From Bondarzewia mesenterica (taxonomy: Eukaryota; Basidiomycota; Agaricomycetes; Russulales; Bondarzewiaceae): a stretch of DNA of 64,000 bases. This document shows positions 24,730 through 36,135 of the stretch, one piece after another. The translations under genes were made by a program, and so were the position numbers. Within the stretch, counting starts at the first letter, position 1; the number at the start of each line of letters is the position of its first letter. The notes under the pieces are model-generated. The model ran no database searches, was not told the origin of the DNA, and worked only from the letters and a program-made list of their open reading frames with translations. The DNA lies in NCBI GenBank assembly GCA_004802705.1, contig SGPL01000063.1:23299-87298 (forward strand), in the 5' to 3' direction.

Positions 24730-27370
24730 ATGCCTGATTTCCATCCCGACTACGAGAACTTCGACGTATGTAGTAAATTATTATCTACCTTCAACCTGGA
24801 ATCATTCTTCGTTCTTCGGCTTACAATGCTTTGATTTGTTATTTTTAGGTGTTCATTGCGGGCAGCGGTAATTTCATTTCTCCTGCATATTATGTCCTTG
24901 CTCATTTATGTCGCAGGCCCTATCGGTGCTACATATGCTAAAAAGTGTGTCGATGCCGGTCTCCGCGTTCTCATGGTTGAGATTGGTGCCGCGTACGTAG
25001 ATTACTTCGAGTGTTCTAGCCTGCCAGCAACTTACACCCCGAGCAATGCAGAGATTCTCTCACCTCGAAGCCAGTCAAGGGTCCCACTGACCCTGGATAT
25101 GGGAGGTCTGTCCAGTTCAGACCGGGTTACGTGGCGGTTCCCGGTTATCACAAGAAGAACCAGATCGAGTACCAGAAAGATATCGATCGCTTTGTCAAGT
25201 AAGTAACTACTCATGACGAGCAAACTTGAGATCTGAGAATACCCGATCAATATTCTTAAGTGTTATCAAGGTGATATCATTGCTATTAGTTGAAAGAAGG
25301 TTATTTACTGCTAATCACATAGGGAGCCCTCAGCACCGTCTCCATTCCGACTTCGAATCTCGCTATCCCAACCCTTGATCCTGCCAGTTTTCAGAACAGG
25401 TGAGACTTTTTCAGGATTATCGGTGTGCGGATTTCTCACCCTCTCGATGTACTCCCCCCATCAGTGAGAACAAGCCCTTTATATCTCTTGGTAGAAATCC
25501 TGTCCAGGATCCGTTTGATAATCTTGGAGCCGAAGCAGTTACTCGAGGTGTAGGTGGCATGACTACCCATTGGACCTGCGCCACTCCTGAATTTCATCCG
25601 ACTATCGAGCGTCCCATTCTGGACGCAAACCCGTCAGTTAATGAGTCATTGTGGAAGTACCTGTACAAGGAGGCGAAAGATCTCATCGGGACATCTGAGA
25701 AGGAGTTCGACAGATCCATTCGACATACCTTGGTGCTCAAGACGCTGCAGCAGGCTTACGAGGGGAGCAGGATATTCAAGCCTCTCCCCCTCGCTTGTCA
25801 CCGCCTGTCGGACCCGGACTACGTCGAGTGGCATGCCACCGATCGTATTTTGGAAGAACTCTTCACTGATCCGCGGAAGAGGCAGCTGTTCACGCTCTTG
25901 ACTAATCATCGCTGCACCAGAGTTATCATAGAACCTTTTCCGGGAGAAACGCATAACATTGCGGCGGCTGAGCTCACGTCTCTTCTTCCTAACATGGAGA
26001 CGAATCCTTCTTTCCACGGGTCGACATTTTACGTTCGCGCAAGGGCGTATGTGATCGCCGCTGGTGCTGTTGCTACTGCTCAGGCATGTTGAAGTCTTTC
26101 TCCGAGGTGTTTCCTAACCTTACTTTTGAATCAGATCTTAGCCAACTCTCAACGGGTTATTCCAACGCCGTACACAGATGGAAAGCCGGACACAAATCCA
26201 ATTCCCACCCCTTTGACGCCGAATCTCGTGAGTGACAGTTCGCTCAAATTAGCATTCCGTATATCGATAACTTCTTGATTACAGGGAAAGTATATCACAG
26301 AGCAGCCGTACGTTTTCTATAGTTTACTGACCATGCTTCGAATTCATGGTTGATTGCATGTCCGAGCAGTATGACTTTCTGTCAAGTCGTGCTCGATGCG
26401 GATCTCATCAACTCTATTGACGATAATCCTTACAACCTTGACTGGTGGAAGCGTAAGGTGGACGAGCATAAGAAAACGAACCCCAAGGACCCCATTCACA
26501 TTCCCTTCCGGTATGTGTCCGTGTGTCGACTCTACTCAAATTAATCATGTAATCTCGTTCATTAGGGATCCTGAACCGCAAGTTACGAGTCCCTTCACCG
26601 CAGAGCATCCCTGGCACACTCAGGTGAACCCTGTCATCTCTTGTGCCATCATGAATTACTCACCACCATTTCTCAGATCCACCGAGATGCTTTCTCTTAT
26701 GGCGCAGTAGCTGAGAACATCGACACTCGGCTCATCGTCGATTTCCGCTTCTTTGGATATGTTGAACCGCGCGAGCAAAATCAGCTTCTCTTCCAAGAGA
26801 GCTACGAGGACGCATACGGAATGCCACAACCTACATTCCACTTCCAGATGAGTGCAGACGATAGAAGGAGGGCACGTAGTATGATGGACGAGTACGTATC
26901 TTGTTTTGAACCAGGCACGGATTATCTGCTAAAATGTATCACACCACCGTAGCATGTGCCGAGTCGCATTGAAACTGGGCGGATATCTTCCTGGCTCAGA
27001 GCCCCAATTTATGACTCCAGGACTTGCACTTCATCTCGCTGGTACCGTTCGTGCAGGGTAAGTTCGTATCCTTACACTCTGCTGTCGATGTCTTATGCTC
27101 TATATATAGGTTGGACAAAAAGGAGACGGTAGCGGACACATATAGCAAAGTGTGGGATTTCCCGAACCTCTATGTTGGTGGTACGTTCTCACCTTACAGC
27201 ACTTAACGTGGACGCACTGACGTTCCTTGAAATTCTGATTCCATGCAGGCAATGGTGTTATCCCCACTGGCTTTGGCGCTAACCCCACCTTGACCTCTCT
27301 TTGCTATGCAATTCGGGGCGCCGACAACATCATCCGTGAGCTCGAAGAAAGGAACTCTCTCAGCGGTTAA
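24730..27370 (+). CDS. Pyranose 2-oxidase (AA3_4)
   Basis: Flavoenzyme oxidising glucose and other pyranoses at C-2 to 2-keto sugars with release of H2O2. About 600 residues in more than a dozen exons, one of them only 10 bases (about 25,262-25,271). The exons give [18 protein letters not shown] (Rossmann FAD site), then [13 protein letters not shown] with the His that carries covalent FAD (Trametes His167) and the following Thr169 equivalent. Next come the substrate loop DAFSYGAV near 26,690, LALHLAGT with the catalytic His (Trametes His548), and [12 protein letters not shown] with the Asn593 equivalent. No signal peptide, as usual for this family, whose members reach the hyphal wall by an unconventional route. 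It ends in ERNSLSG. All catalytic residues are present and no frame breaks were seen. The divergent neighbour uses its product. Confidence 0.95.
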
Positions 27371-27786
27371 CATGAAAGGTCATAGCAATAAGAGGCCTTC
27401 ATAAGGGACTCTCAATTGTTTTGTATTCCAAAGGTTTCACTTCCCTTTTTCGAAAATCTGTTCGGTTTGCTCTGCAGCGTCGGTGATGCTTGTACGATAT
27501 TCGTTGGGATATTTTGGCAATTGTACCTTGTGGTGGTGACTGAAATTTGACAGCGTTCCTTACACCGAACACACACAGTCCAATTAATGAGATATACAAA
27601 AATGAACAAGTGCTGCAGCCTGTACTCCTACGCAGTACATTATAGTACCGCGAGTCGAGGTTATGATATTAAATATTCAAACCTAACCTCGCTGCGCGCG
27701 GCCCACGACTCCGAGCCGATGTCGGAAAGAATTCCTTTTTTACTTTGCACTTTTGCTTGCACTTGACCTACTTACTTGACGTCCAA
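27371..27786. other. Intergenic region
   Basis: 416 bases between p2ox and the bHLH gene. It should hold the p2ox 3' UTR and the bHLH promoter. No other gene is seen. Confidence 0.45.
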
Positions 27787-28799
27787 ATGGAGAGCCCCCC
27801 CGACTACGACCACGACCACCCCAAGAGCTTCGACTTCATGTACGACTCTCTCTCGGGTCTCGATTACCTCCAATGCCCCGACAACGAATCTTGAATCTTT
27901 CCAGTAACGGCTACTCATGCATCGGCTCTTCCTATACCACTGGCTTCCCCGCTCGCTCCTTCAACCCGACTCACAGCATTCACCGTGCTGTGCTCTCAAC
28001 CTCAGTGCTGGCGAGATGTCCCCCAACAGCATGTAGTCGGCCCGCACCAACCGTTACAGCTGCCCTCACTCCCCATCGCTCGCTACCATTCCCCTCTCTC
28101 ATCGCTAAAACCTCATGGGCGTTTCTGTGCCTGCGCGGTCGATCACTGCGTGGTCGATCACTACCCATGAGTGAAGTGCCGCGCGGGCAAGCACAAGGAC
28201 TTTTCGGAGACGAAGACAATTTCCAGCCCACGCAGAACACCAACCCGAATAAAGTGTGAAGGGTGCTTCCTCATCGATACCGCCCAAACCGTTGTCTGAT
28301 GGCTATTTTCATTTATTCCGTTAGTCATCTGGAGGGATTTCGTCGTTAGCGCATCGAGTCGGAACAGAGGAGGCGCAACGAGCTCAGGGACGGGTATCGC
28401 CGTCTCAAAGACGCCCTTCAGGCTTCCGACCAGAAGCCGAGCAACATGTCGTTGTTGGACCGGAGTGAATTCATCTCCTCTTCTTAATCATTGTTGTCCC
28501 GGAGACTCATCGATTCCTTCGCAGCTACCACCCATGTCAAGTATTTGGAGATGACCCGACAGCAGTTGCAGACGAGACTTCAGCAAGCTGAGAACGAGAT
28601 CCAGCGGCTTCGTCAGGTCAACGAGGCCCTGATGCTTGGTACCGCGGAACAACACCATTTTTCCCTGCCGCGGTTCAGCAGCAGGCCCCAGCTAGCTTCT
28701 GATCGCTCCTCGATTTTAGAGGCCCGCACGCGACTGGCAACATCGGCCCGCTCTCTGGTCTCTTACGAAAATGCGGACCTATGCCCCCCGCCGATGTGA
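27787..28799 (+). CDS. bHLH transcription factor with leucine-zipper-like tail
   Basis: DNA-binding regulator, expected to be nuclear and dimeric. The basic region and helix 1 read KRIESEQRRRNELRDGYRR (28,358 on), with the E-x-x-R-R pattern of E-box binders. Helix 2 follows an intron and reads SLLDRTTTHVKYLEM. It runs directly into the heptad-rich segment LQQAENEIQRLRQVNEAL. The N-terminal part is uncertain: the first frame (MESPPDYDHDHPKSFDF...) meets a stop after about 35 codons. A 65-base intron from just after the first 18 codons would restore the frame through a Ser/Pro/Thr-rich region to the bHLH exon. Without that splice the gene is broken. Target genes are unknown; the position next to p2ox is suggestive only. 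Confidence 0.65.
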
Positions 28800-29384
28800 T
28801 GATTGATGAGACTGATGGCCTGCTCGGACTGCAGGGCGATGTTTTCTTACCTCCCGCCTATCCCCCGTTCTCTCCTTCCTGCATCACATTCTTGGTGATA
28901 TTCATCCCCGGGACCGGCTACGCTTACTGTGCATTTGGCGACGCGCCCTTCATTTCCTTCCTTGGAAGTCCTGTTCTTCACGGCCGAGCCATTCTACATC
29001 GTCTGTCCGCGTCCAACGCAATAGTGGACTCGCGGTCGCATCGCTTTCTGGAACGCCGACCCCCCCTTCCCATCCTTGTCGAGGACGACAGACCAACGAC
29101 ATGAAGACGAGCACTGACGACGAGGTAGTACGCGACATGACACCGACGCAAGACCTGTTCGCATGCCAGGCTTGAGGCTGCGCTCCTGCGTGAGCCTTGG
29201 CGCGCTTGGCCCGCAAGCGACATGGCACATCGCTGTCTTCTTTCATGCACCCCGTCTCACGTCCCCCCTCTGTCCCCATCCAAGTCCCACTGTCTGCGCA
29301 AGCCCCTCTCCCGAACTCTTCGTTGACATGTCGCACCGTCTCCTTCTGCGCGCCAACAGACTGGCATCATGTTTGTTCGTCACG
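28800..29384. other. Intergenic or decayed sequence
   Basis: Short frames lie between the bHLH gene and the fatty-acid-synthase fragment. Parts may be further, unrecognisable remains of the synthase, but I cannot align them. Confidence 0.3.
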
Positions 29385-29757
29385 ACTGTCCCGACATCCT
29401 CCGCATTCACGCCTGGCGACGAGCTCTCAGTCAAATCAAGTGCGTCGGTATGCGAGGCGGCAATATGGTCATCAAGGTCGCAACGTCCAACCAGCGTGGC
29501 GAAAAGGTTTTCCAGGGCATGGCGGAGGTCGCACAACCTTACACTGTCTACGTCTTCACTGGTCAAGGTTCGCAGGAGCCGGGAACGGGCATGTGTACAA
29601 CACTTCACCCGCGCTGTCCGTGCTTCTGGGAAGGGGCCGATTTGTACCTGCTCGCCGTATATGGGTTTTCCATCGTCGAGATCGTTCAGGACCAACAATG
29701 GGAGCGCGAGGACTTCCGATCCTGCCAATGGATGTTTTTTAACTTGAACACAAGTTG
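29385..29757 (+). pseudogene. Fatty acid synthase beta-subunit fragment
   Basis: Remnant of the fungal type I FAS region that joins the hot-dog dehydratase fold to the malonyl/palmitoyl transferase. Visible pieces in shifting frames are GDELSVK, KCVGMRGGNMVIKVATSNQR, GEKVFQGMAEVAQPYTVYVF, TGQGSQEPG, YNTSPA and LLAVYGFSIVEIV. At least two frame changes are needed to read it (near 29,425 and 29,595). It then runs into a stop, and the Ser nucleophile region of the transferase is absent. A working FAS subunit is over 2,000 residues, so this ~125-codon piece is a relic, probably of a duplicated or transposed copy. Confidence 0.8.
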
Positions 29758-30257
29758 AATTACTCCGTAGACAGCTGCTTCCAGGAGAAGATGCGCGCCA
29801 GGCACCCAAGATTCCTAGAGCGTCAGGTGGGCAGGCCATCCCGTCATGTCAAAACGACGAGCGCGGTGGCGGTGTGGTGAAGGGAGCGATTCGTCATGCT
29901 ATAACGATGAGCGTCAGAGGGACGAAAGACGAGCGCTCCTCGTGTCGAAACATGAATAAATATATATTTTCTTTTCCTCTCGAGCCATGCCATGCGCTGT
30001 AGATCACTTCTCAGGCGAGTCATTGATTTACAACACCAATGGCGAGCTCACACACAGGTATGCTGGATACGGCCACCGTCAACGAGATGCGATTGCTTTC
30101 TGGTTTGACATTGTGATCAAATACCGGCGCTCTACATCTTATACACATCATCATGTGGATCGTAACCGCCCACTAGCCAAGGCGCGTCTCATAATTTAAA
30201 AGTCTCCGTCGCTTGACTGTCTCTTGACGTCGAGCATCCCTCGCCAGACCCTCATCA
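29758..30257. other. Intergenic region
   Basis: 500 bases with no gene recognised. The right part is the promoter of the berberine-bridge-type oxidase. Confidence 0.45.
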
Positions 30258-32187
30258 ATGCTCTTCTCGCAAATCGAAACCGCTTTTTTACTTCTGGCGA
30301 CGCTCTCTGCCGCTCAAGACCTGACCAGCTGGAGCCTCAAAGACACGTTGGCGACTGAAGGCGTGTACGCGCTCTTTCCAGATGACGCCGAATACGTGAA
30401 TGCCAGCCTAGCTTGTGAGTCATATCAAAATGTTCAAAAGTATTCAAGCGACTCAGACTGGGTTTTCTGGTCAGACAATCGTAGATTCATCCTTTCCCCG
30501 GTCGCGATAGCGTACCCCACTGAAGAAGAGCAAGTGTCCAAAGTCGTAAAAGCGGGCGCAGAACGGGATCTACGCGTCGTTGCCCGTAGTGGTGGAGTGC
30601 GTGGCATATTGGCTCATTGTTCCAGATACATATTTATCATTGGTGACTTGACTTCTTGGTGTATGTAGCACAGCTACATCGCTTCCGGCCTTGGCGGCAG
30701 AAATGGGTCCCTCGTCATTGACATGAGCATGATGAAGGACCTGAGTTTCGACGCAGAGTCTGGGAACGTCATGATAGAGCCCGGATTAAGATTGGGAGAC
30801 ATCTCTTTGGCACTGAATAGCGAAGAAAGAGCGTTGCCGCACGGAAGATGTACTTTCATAGGGATTGGCGGACATGCAGGTGAGTTTCTTCTTGTTGGCA
30901 CTTCATATGGGAGTTAATTGTATGTTGCAGGCCATGGAGGATTCGGCATGAGTTCTCGAATGTGGGGGTTGACTTTGGATCGCATGATATCCGTGAACGT
31001 TGTCTTAGCAAACGGTAGCATTGCGACCGCGTCCAAGGACGTCAATACAGAATTGTTCTGGGTGCGTAGATTGGCGCTATATTGTCTCATGTCTGTTCAA
31101 TTCCTGTTTATCCCTAGGCTATCCGCGGTGCTGCATCATCATTTGGGATCGTCACCTCCTACATATTCCAGACGCTGCCGGCGCCCGCGTCCGCAGCTGC
31201 ATTCGTCTATACTTGGGAGCTTGACATTGTCGACGCAACACACGCACTTTACGCTTTCCAGACGTTTGTCGAGAGCGGAATCACAGCGGAATTTGGCGGC
31301 GAATTGTACCTCACGCGAGGATCCTCGGCTGGTTCCATTACCGTCAGGTTCTTGGGGGGATATTATGGTCCCTTGGACTCTTTCAACGCAACTCTCGCAC
31401 CCTATCTTGACGAGCTTCCAGCTCCATTGGCGACGAACGTAACTGCGGGATCATGGTTAACGGCCCTCGAAGCTGACGATTATGGCCCTTTAAATACCAC
31501 CAGTGACCCTACCTTTGTCGACCACGACACGTTCTATGCCAAATCACTCATGACACCCGAGGATTCGCCCATGTCAGAAGCAGCCATTACCGCTCTCATG
31601 ACTTACTTGGTCAACAATGGATCTGCGACAGATCTAGTGCGTTTTCCCGCACCTTTTTTCGAAGGCGAGCTAGCGGAGGTGCTGATGATGTCTACTCTGA
31701 CAGAACTGGTTCGTCGAGATCGAACTGTACGGTGGGAGCAATTCTGCAATCAATGCTGTGCCGCTCAATGACACTGCGTTCGCGCGGAGAAGCTCTCTCT
31801 TCAATATGCAACTGTATGCATCTGCACCGAATTTTATGCCCCCTTATCCGGACGAGGGCTTCTCTTTCCTAGATGGGATTGCCACGAGCATCTTGTCTAA
31901 CAGTCCGGCAGATTGGGATTATGGGTAGGCGTATTTTGGCAAAGGCTTTTTTTTTTTGTGAAGCCGGCTGACACCATAAGCAGCGCCTACCTCAATTATC
32001 CAGACGATCGGCTGTCGGACTGTAAGTTTCTACTTCACCTATGGAAAAAAATCATTCGCTAAATGTCACGTGTTGAAATGCAGGGCAAATGATGTACTAC
32101 GGAGGTCATTATGATCGTTTGAGAGATCTGAAGCGCTCTGTTGATCCCATGGACGTGTTCGATTTTCCCATTTCGATCGAAGAGTAA
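30258..32187 (+). CDS. Secreted FAD-linked oxidase, berberine-bridge/AA7 type
   Basis: Vanillyl-alcohol-oxidase-fold flavoenzyme with FAD_binding_4 and a C-terminal BBE domain; AA7 relatives oxidise oligosaccharides at C-1 and give H2O2. The N-terminus MLFSQIETAFLLLATLSAAQ is a signal peptide. The FAD domain has PVAIAYPTEEEQVSKVV. The 8-alpha His is in RSGGHSYIASG (split by an intron near 30,595-30,668), and the 6-S Cys is in PHGRCTFIGIGGHAGHGGFG, so bicovalent FAD is likely. Later parts are LFWAIRGAASSFGIVTSY, NWFVEIELYGG and the BBE end AYLNYPDDRLSD, then YYGGHYDRLRDLKRSVDP. N-glycosylation sites are frequent. Eight or more exons, no frame break. An alternative role is secondary-metabolite oxidation. 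Confidence 0.88.
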
Positions 32188-32371
32188 AATTCTGTAAAGC
32201 ACAAGTGAAAGATTCGTGCCCATGCCTAACCATCTGACTCCCCGAATGGGGGCGTCAGCACTTCCTAAAACTTATTTTCCTCCGAGGTGTAAGCCCTGGC
32301 TTCCGACACGCCACATCGAACTACAACACCTCCCATATCGGGCGGTATCACTCGCTTCGCAGCATCGTCCT

Positions 32372-32716
32372 TCAATCTCCCAACTCAGACCGTATGTATT
32401 CCGCATTGTTCACCACGACATGCAGACGACGGAAGTACTCTTCCGTCCTCTTGAATGCCTTGGATATTTCTTGAAGCATCGTGACGTCGAAGCGGAGGAC
32501 GAGAAACTGCTCAGGGGGATACCTCGCTCGCAGATCCGCAAGAATGGATAGATTGGGCTGGGTCGCGATGACTCGCTCGGATTTTTTGAGAACCGTGGTG
32601 AGGATAGCGTTTTCTAGGCCTTGCGAGGAGCCGGCGACTGAGATCAAGGTTAGCAGGACACATGAATTGTGAGAGCATAGGATGGACTCATTGAACCATA
32701 CGTGTGAGTCCTGCAT
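32372..32716 (-). pseudogene. Short-chain dehydrogenase relic
   Basis: N-terminal piece of a classical SDR: the cofactor loop (VAGSSQGLENAI), then RVIATQPNLSILADLRARYP, LRFDVTMLQEISKAF and VVVNNAEYIRSEL. Two hallmark glycines are Glu (GxGNAI-type Gly, and the NNAG Gly), both explicable by one G-to-A change on the coding strand. The frame stops after NNAE without Ser-Tyr-Lys catalytic residues. It is a dead gene fragment. Confidence 0.7.
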
Positions 32717-33189
32717 CAGTACCATTTCGTACTGTTCGAGTTGTTCATTCACCGTTCCCGACGCAAATCCTTTATACTGGCGGGCTATTGGACTACCACT
32801 GGACCAATTATCCAGCGTGTTTCCAAGGTATAATGCTTTGCATTCACTGCAGTGAAGTCGTTGCCGACGACCGAAGTTCTAAGTCCTTTGCTTCGATCTA
32901 CATCTCTGAATTCGGGATTAGGGGATAAGTCAATTACACCGCGCTGCGTGTTCCTCGTGGCGGCGCAGAACCGTGGTTTCGAGGTCAAGGTCGATGTTTC
33001 CCATTCTGCATTGTGGCTCGTGCCCCGAATCTAAGGTTAGGTCTGAAAAGCGAGACTGAGAACAAATCTCCTCAAAACTTGACCAATTGCAATATTTCGA
33101 GCCTTTCCGATGAAATCTTTGCTCTTCCTGTGGGGTGACTGTAGTCTAAGTGATGATTTACAGTCGTTCTTGTATGCCGTAGTCCATGT
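32717..33189. other. Intergenic region
   Basis: No gene seen. It includes the terminator side of quinate dehydrogenase and possibly the lost upstream part of the SDR relic. Confidence 0.4.
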
Positions 33190-34619
33190 TCATGCCTCCT
33201 TTCTCAGCACAGATGCTGCCTCCTTCCCCTGCGCCCGATCCACCTCCACCTCGGGGATGATACTACCCCAGACCAAGCCACAATCAGCCCACGCCCTTCA
33301 CACACAAATGGATTCAAAAACTCACTCAGACATATTAATCGCCAGCTCCCTCGCGGCGGCTTCGATCTCCGGCCCCAATATCGACGGGTCGCTGCCCACT
33401 TGCACGCTCGTGTCCCCGCGCGCCCACATCCGTTGTTGGGCGTATCCTTGCTCGATCATCGCCTGCACGCCATCAATTGGCTCCCACCCATGCGCGGCGG
33501 CGATGCGCAGCTACAGTTTGATTGTCGAGACGTCCAATTCCCGCGCATTATCATAGAGAATGAAGATAGGACGGGGCTTACCATTGGTGTGTTCCGCGGC
33601 TTATACGCCATCTCCAGGAACAGTCTTTTTGTAGGGAACGGGAGAAGATCTGTGCCGTCCTCCGTACTGTATTCCGGCTCCCCCGGGTTGTATGGGATGG
33701 AGAGGATCGAGGACGCGGTCGTGTAAACCATCCTCTCCTCCTTCGTGACAGGCGCGAATGCGGGAATGGCGCCGACGATCATGAGGATCCGCGGGGAGGT
33801 CGGTTGCGCGAGGAGCGATTCGACTTGGTCTGGGTGGTTCAGGTGGACGAGCGAGCCCCGGGAGACGAGGTGCGGGAAGGCTTGTTGTACTGTGGAGAGA
33901 AATGGGCGAAATTGCCTTGAGTACAGTGATCAGAGTTCAAACGGCGCCAAGATTCTTTGTACTCACCCGCTTCCACCTCCCCTTTATCGCGATTGACCAA
34001 ATAAATTGGGTGCAACCCAAACATCGACAAGGCATACACGGCACTCCGCGTCGTCGCCCCTCCGCCAATGACCACACCCGCTCCGCCTAGTCCCTGGGGA
34101 TAGCGGGCCTTGGATGAGATGGTGAGTGAGGGGTGTTGGAGTCGGAGAGATCGAAGGAGAGCGTTATGCACGCCAAGGATATCCGTGTTGGTGCCGACTA
34201 GTTTGAATTTAGTTGGAGAGGACAAAGAGGGAACTTTGACGATGGTGTTAACGGTGCCAGTCTCCCGCGATTCGGGCGAGATCTCGTCAAGGTAGGGAAT
34301 GATGGTGCCTTTGATTGGCATCGTGACACTGCCCAAACATTGCGCGTACATTCGCACATGGTCAGCGGAGTGTACCGATTTTCACAGAGAAATCACACTG
34401 TACTCACCTACACCCACCAAACGTGTCACTCCTCAAAATCTCAAGCATCTCGGAAATGACTTTGCTCGTCGAAAAGGACCCATAATGCTTACCCTCGCCC
34501 AGCCGACTGAAGACGAGGTTGTGGAACGCGGGGCTGGCAGAGTGCGCGATTGGGTAACCGTACAAACCGAGGTTCTTCCCTGACTCGTTTAGCACTGGGT
34601 GGCCATTGTTGGTGGACAT
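33190..34619 (-). CDS. Quinate/shikimate dehydrogenase
   Basis: First step of quinate catabolism: NAD(P)-dependent oxidation of quinate to 3-dehydroquinate (or shikimate to dehydroshikimate). Five exons, about 370 residues. The substrate domain reads YGYPIAHSASPAFHN. After an intron comes SVTMPIKGTIIPYLDE with the catalytic Lys, then TGTVNTIV and GTNTDILGVHNAL with the catalytic Asp. The nucleotide domain has VVIGGGATTRSAVYAL and LVNRD; absence of the NRT-type basic pair suggests NAD, as in fungal quinate dehydrogenases. The last part, GWEPIDGVQAMIEQGYAQQ, is the conserved C-terminal helix with the family Gln. The protein ends after a final splice in VLRKEA. The frame is intact. It is divergent from the EthD-like gene. 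Confidence 0.9.
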
Positions 34620-34837
34620 GGTGGACAGAGAGGGAGCGGAGGACGAGAGACTCAGCTGTCCCCCACCAAGACGTGAACCGCATTTAGATAACTCGATCGG
34701 GGCACGTGTTTTGTGCTGAGTCGTAGTGGAATGGGGTTATTCCGCTCGAGGCCCGACGGTTCGTCGGCCCGATCTTGAGATAAGATGGGTCAAGTACCCC
34801 ACGGGCCATCCACGGGGCCCCAGCAATTCTAACAAAC

Positions 34838-35698
34838 ATGCCCCTCGGTTTCCTCTTCGTCCTCTCCGAACCCGGATCCCAAGTCACCCTTGATGAATTC
34901 CAAGGTCCGTCTTCTTATCTCGCTCCCCGACCTCGCCGCACTGACCCGGGACCCGCCCATCCACAGACTGGTACGACAACGAACATGTCCCTCTGCGGAT
35001 GAACCACCTCCCATCCTTCCTCACCGGCGCCCGATTCACCGCCTCTGACGGCCTCACACCCTCATGGCTCGCCTGCTACGACATCGACGCGACCTCGACT
35101 TCACTCACGATTCCTACACCCGCCTGCGCGCGAACCGCTCCCCCCGCGAAGCCGATCTCGTCCGCCGCCTCGCATGCCTCGATAGGCGGACATACGAGGT
35201 CCTCAACGATTCCGGGGAGAGCGCCACCAAGACGAGCTCCTACGCCTCAACGAACCCGACTCCGTTCCTAGTCACGCATGCGATCACAGATACAGGGAGC
35301 CAGGACGCCTTCGATGATTGGATGAAAGTGGCGTTTGGGAAGTTGAACGATGTGGACGGGTGGGTGCGAACGAGGACTTACAAGTGCATCGACAACCTCA
35401 AGACGGGGCACGGACGTCCTACCCGGCCCCGAGGCACAGAAGGTGCCAAAATATCTCGCGGTACGACGGTTCGTCGCGTTTCTGCAAATTCACCCCTTGA
35501 CACAGGTCATGCTCAACCGAACCTGTCTGCCGCTCGCTGCGGTTTCCAGAATTACTAGATCCGAAAGTCGCCCAATCCTCCGCGTTCAAATTGGCGATCG
35601 AGTCTCCCTTCGTCAAAGTCGAAGAAGACAGGCACTGGGATCTGTACCGAGCGTACCCGGGCATTGCACAGGGCAACATTGGTGCCTCTGCTGCTTGA
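34838..35698 (+). pseudogene. EthD/ABM-type dimeric barrel protein, frame broken
   Basis: Small alpha/beta-barrel protein seen in many fungal catabolic clusters; its function is not established. Exon 1 (MPLGFLFVLSEPGSQVTLDE) splices to DWYDNEHVPLRMNHLPSFLT, the typical EthD-like His motif. The frame then shifts by one base near 35,100, where THDSYTRLRANRSPREADL follows in another frame. It shifts again near 35,405, where TDVLPGPEAQKVPKYLAVRR follows. The end IESPFVKVEEDRHWDLYRAY stops at 35,698. Both shifts are single-base and the residues on either side look conserved, so sequencing error or very recent decay is likely. Gene start lies 219 bases from the divergent quinate dehydrogenase start. 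Confidence 0.65.
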
Positions 35699-36135
35699 AC
35701 CAAGCGGATAGCCATCAACACTGTACTCACATGTAAAATTGTACGAATAGATCTATGCGAAGGTCAATCAACCGTTACAGTCAAGCGGGAGAAGGTGTTC
35801 CCCCATGTGAACTCGGGATCGAAGGCATTTGCGAGGGATGGTGTCGTGCCTAATCGGCATCGTAGAAGCACTAGATCCTTGCCCTACTGAAACTCACCAG
35901 ACGTTGAGGAGTGGGGTATGCAGGGATTTTGGAACTTCGAAACGGCTGGTTCCGAGACTAGATTTACTGTGCCACTTGCATTGCATCTAGCCTAGAGACC
36001 CAGCTGAAGTGTCACTCTCGACTGTTCCACGTGCAGTACTATAGGCGCTATTGTTGGCTTTCAGAAGCATACTGTAGTTGATACATTGAATCAGATCTCT
36101 ATCCTCACCATGATCTTTCCAGTCCCATCCGATGC
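35699..36135. other. Convergent intergenic region
   Basis: 437 bases between the 3' ends of the EthD-like gene and the QutG gene. No further gene is recognised. Confidence 0.4.

Noticed and set aside
24856..25206. Long frame covering the first p2ox introns
   Set aside because: Reads through introns; the spliced FAD-site exons explain the region better.
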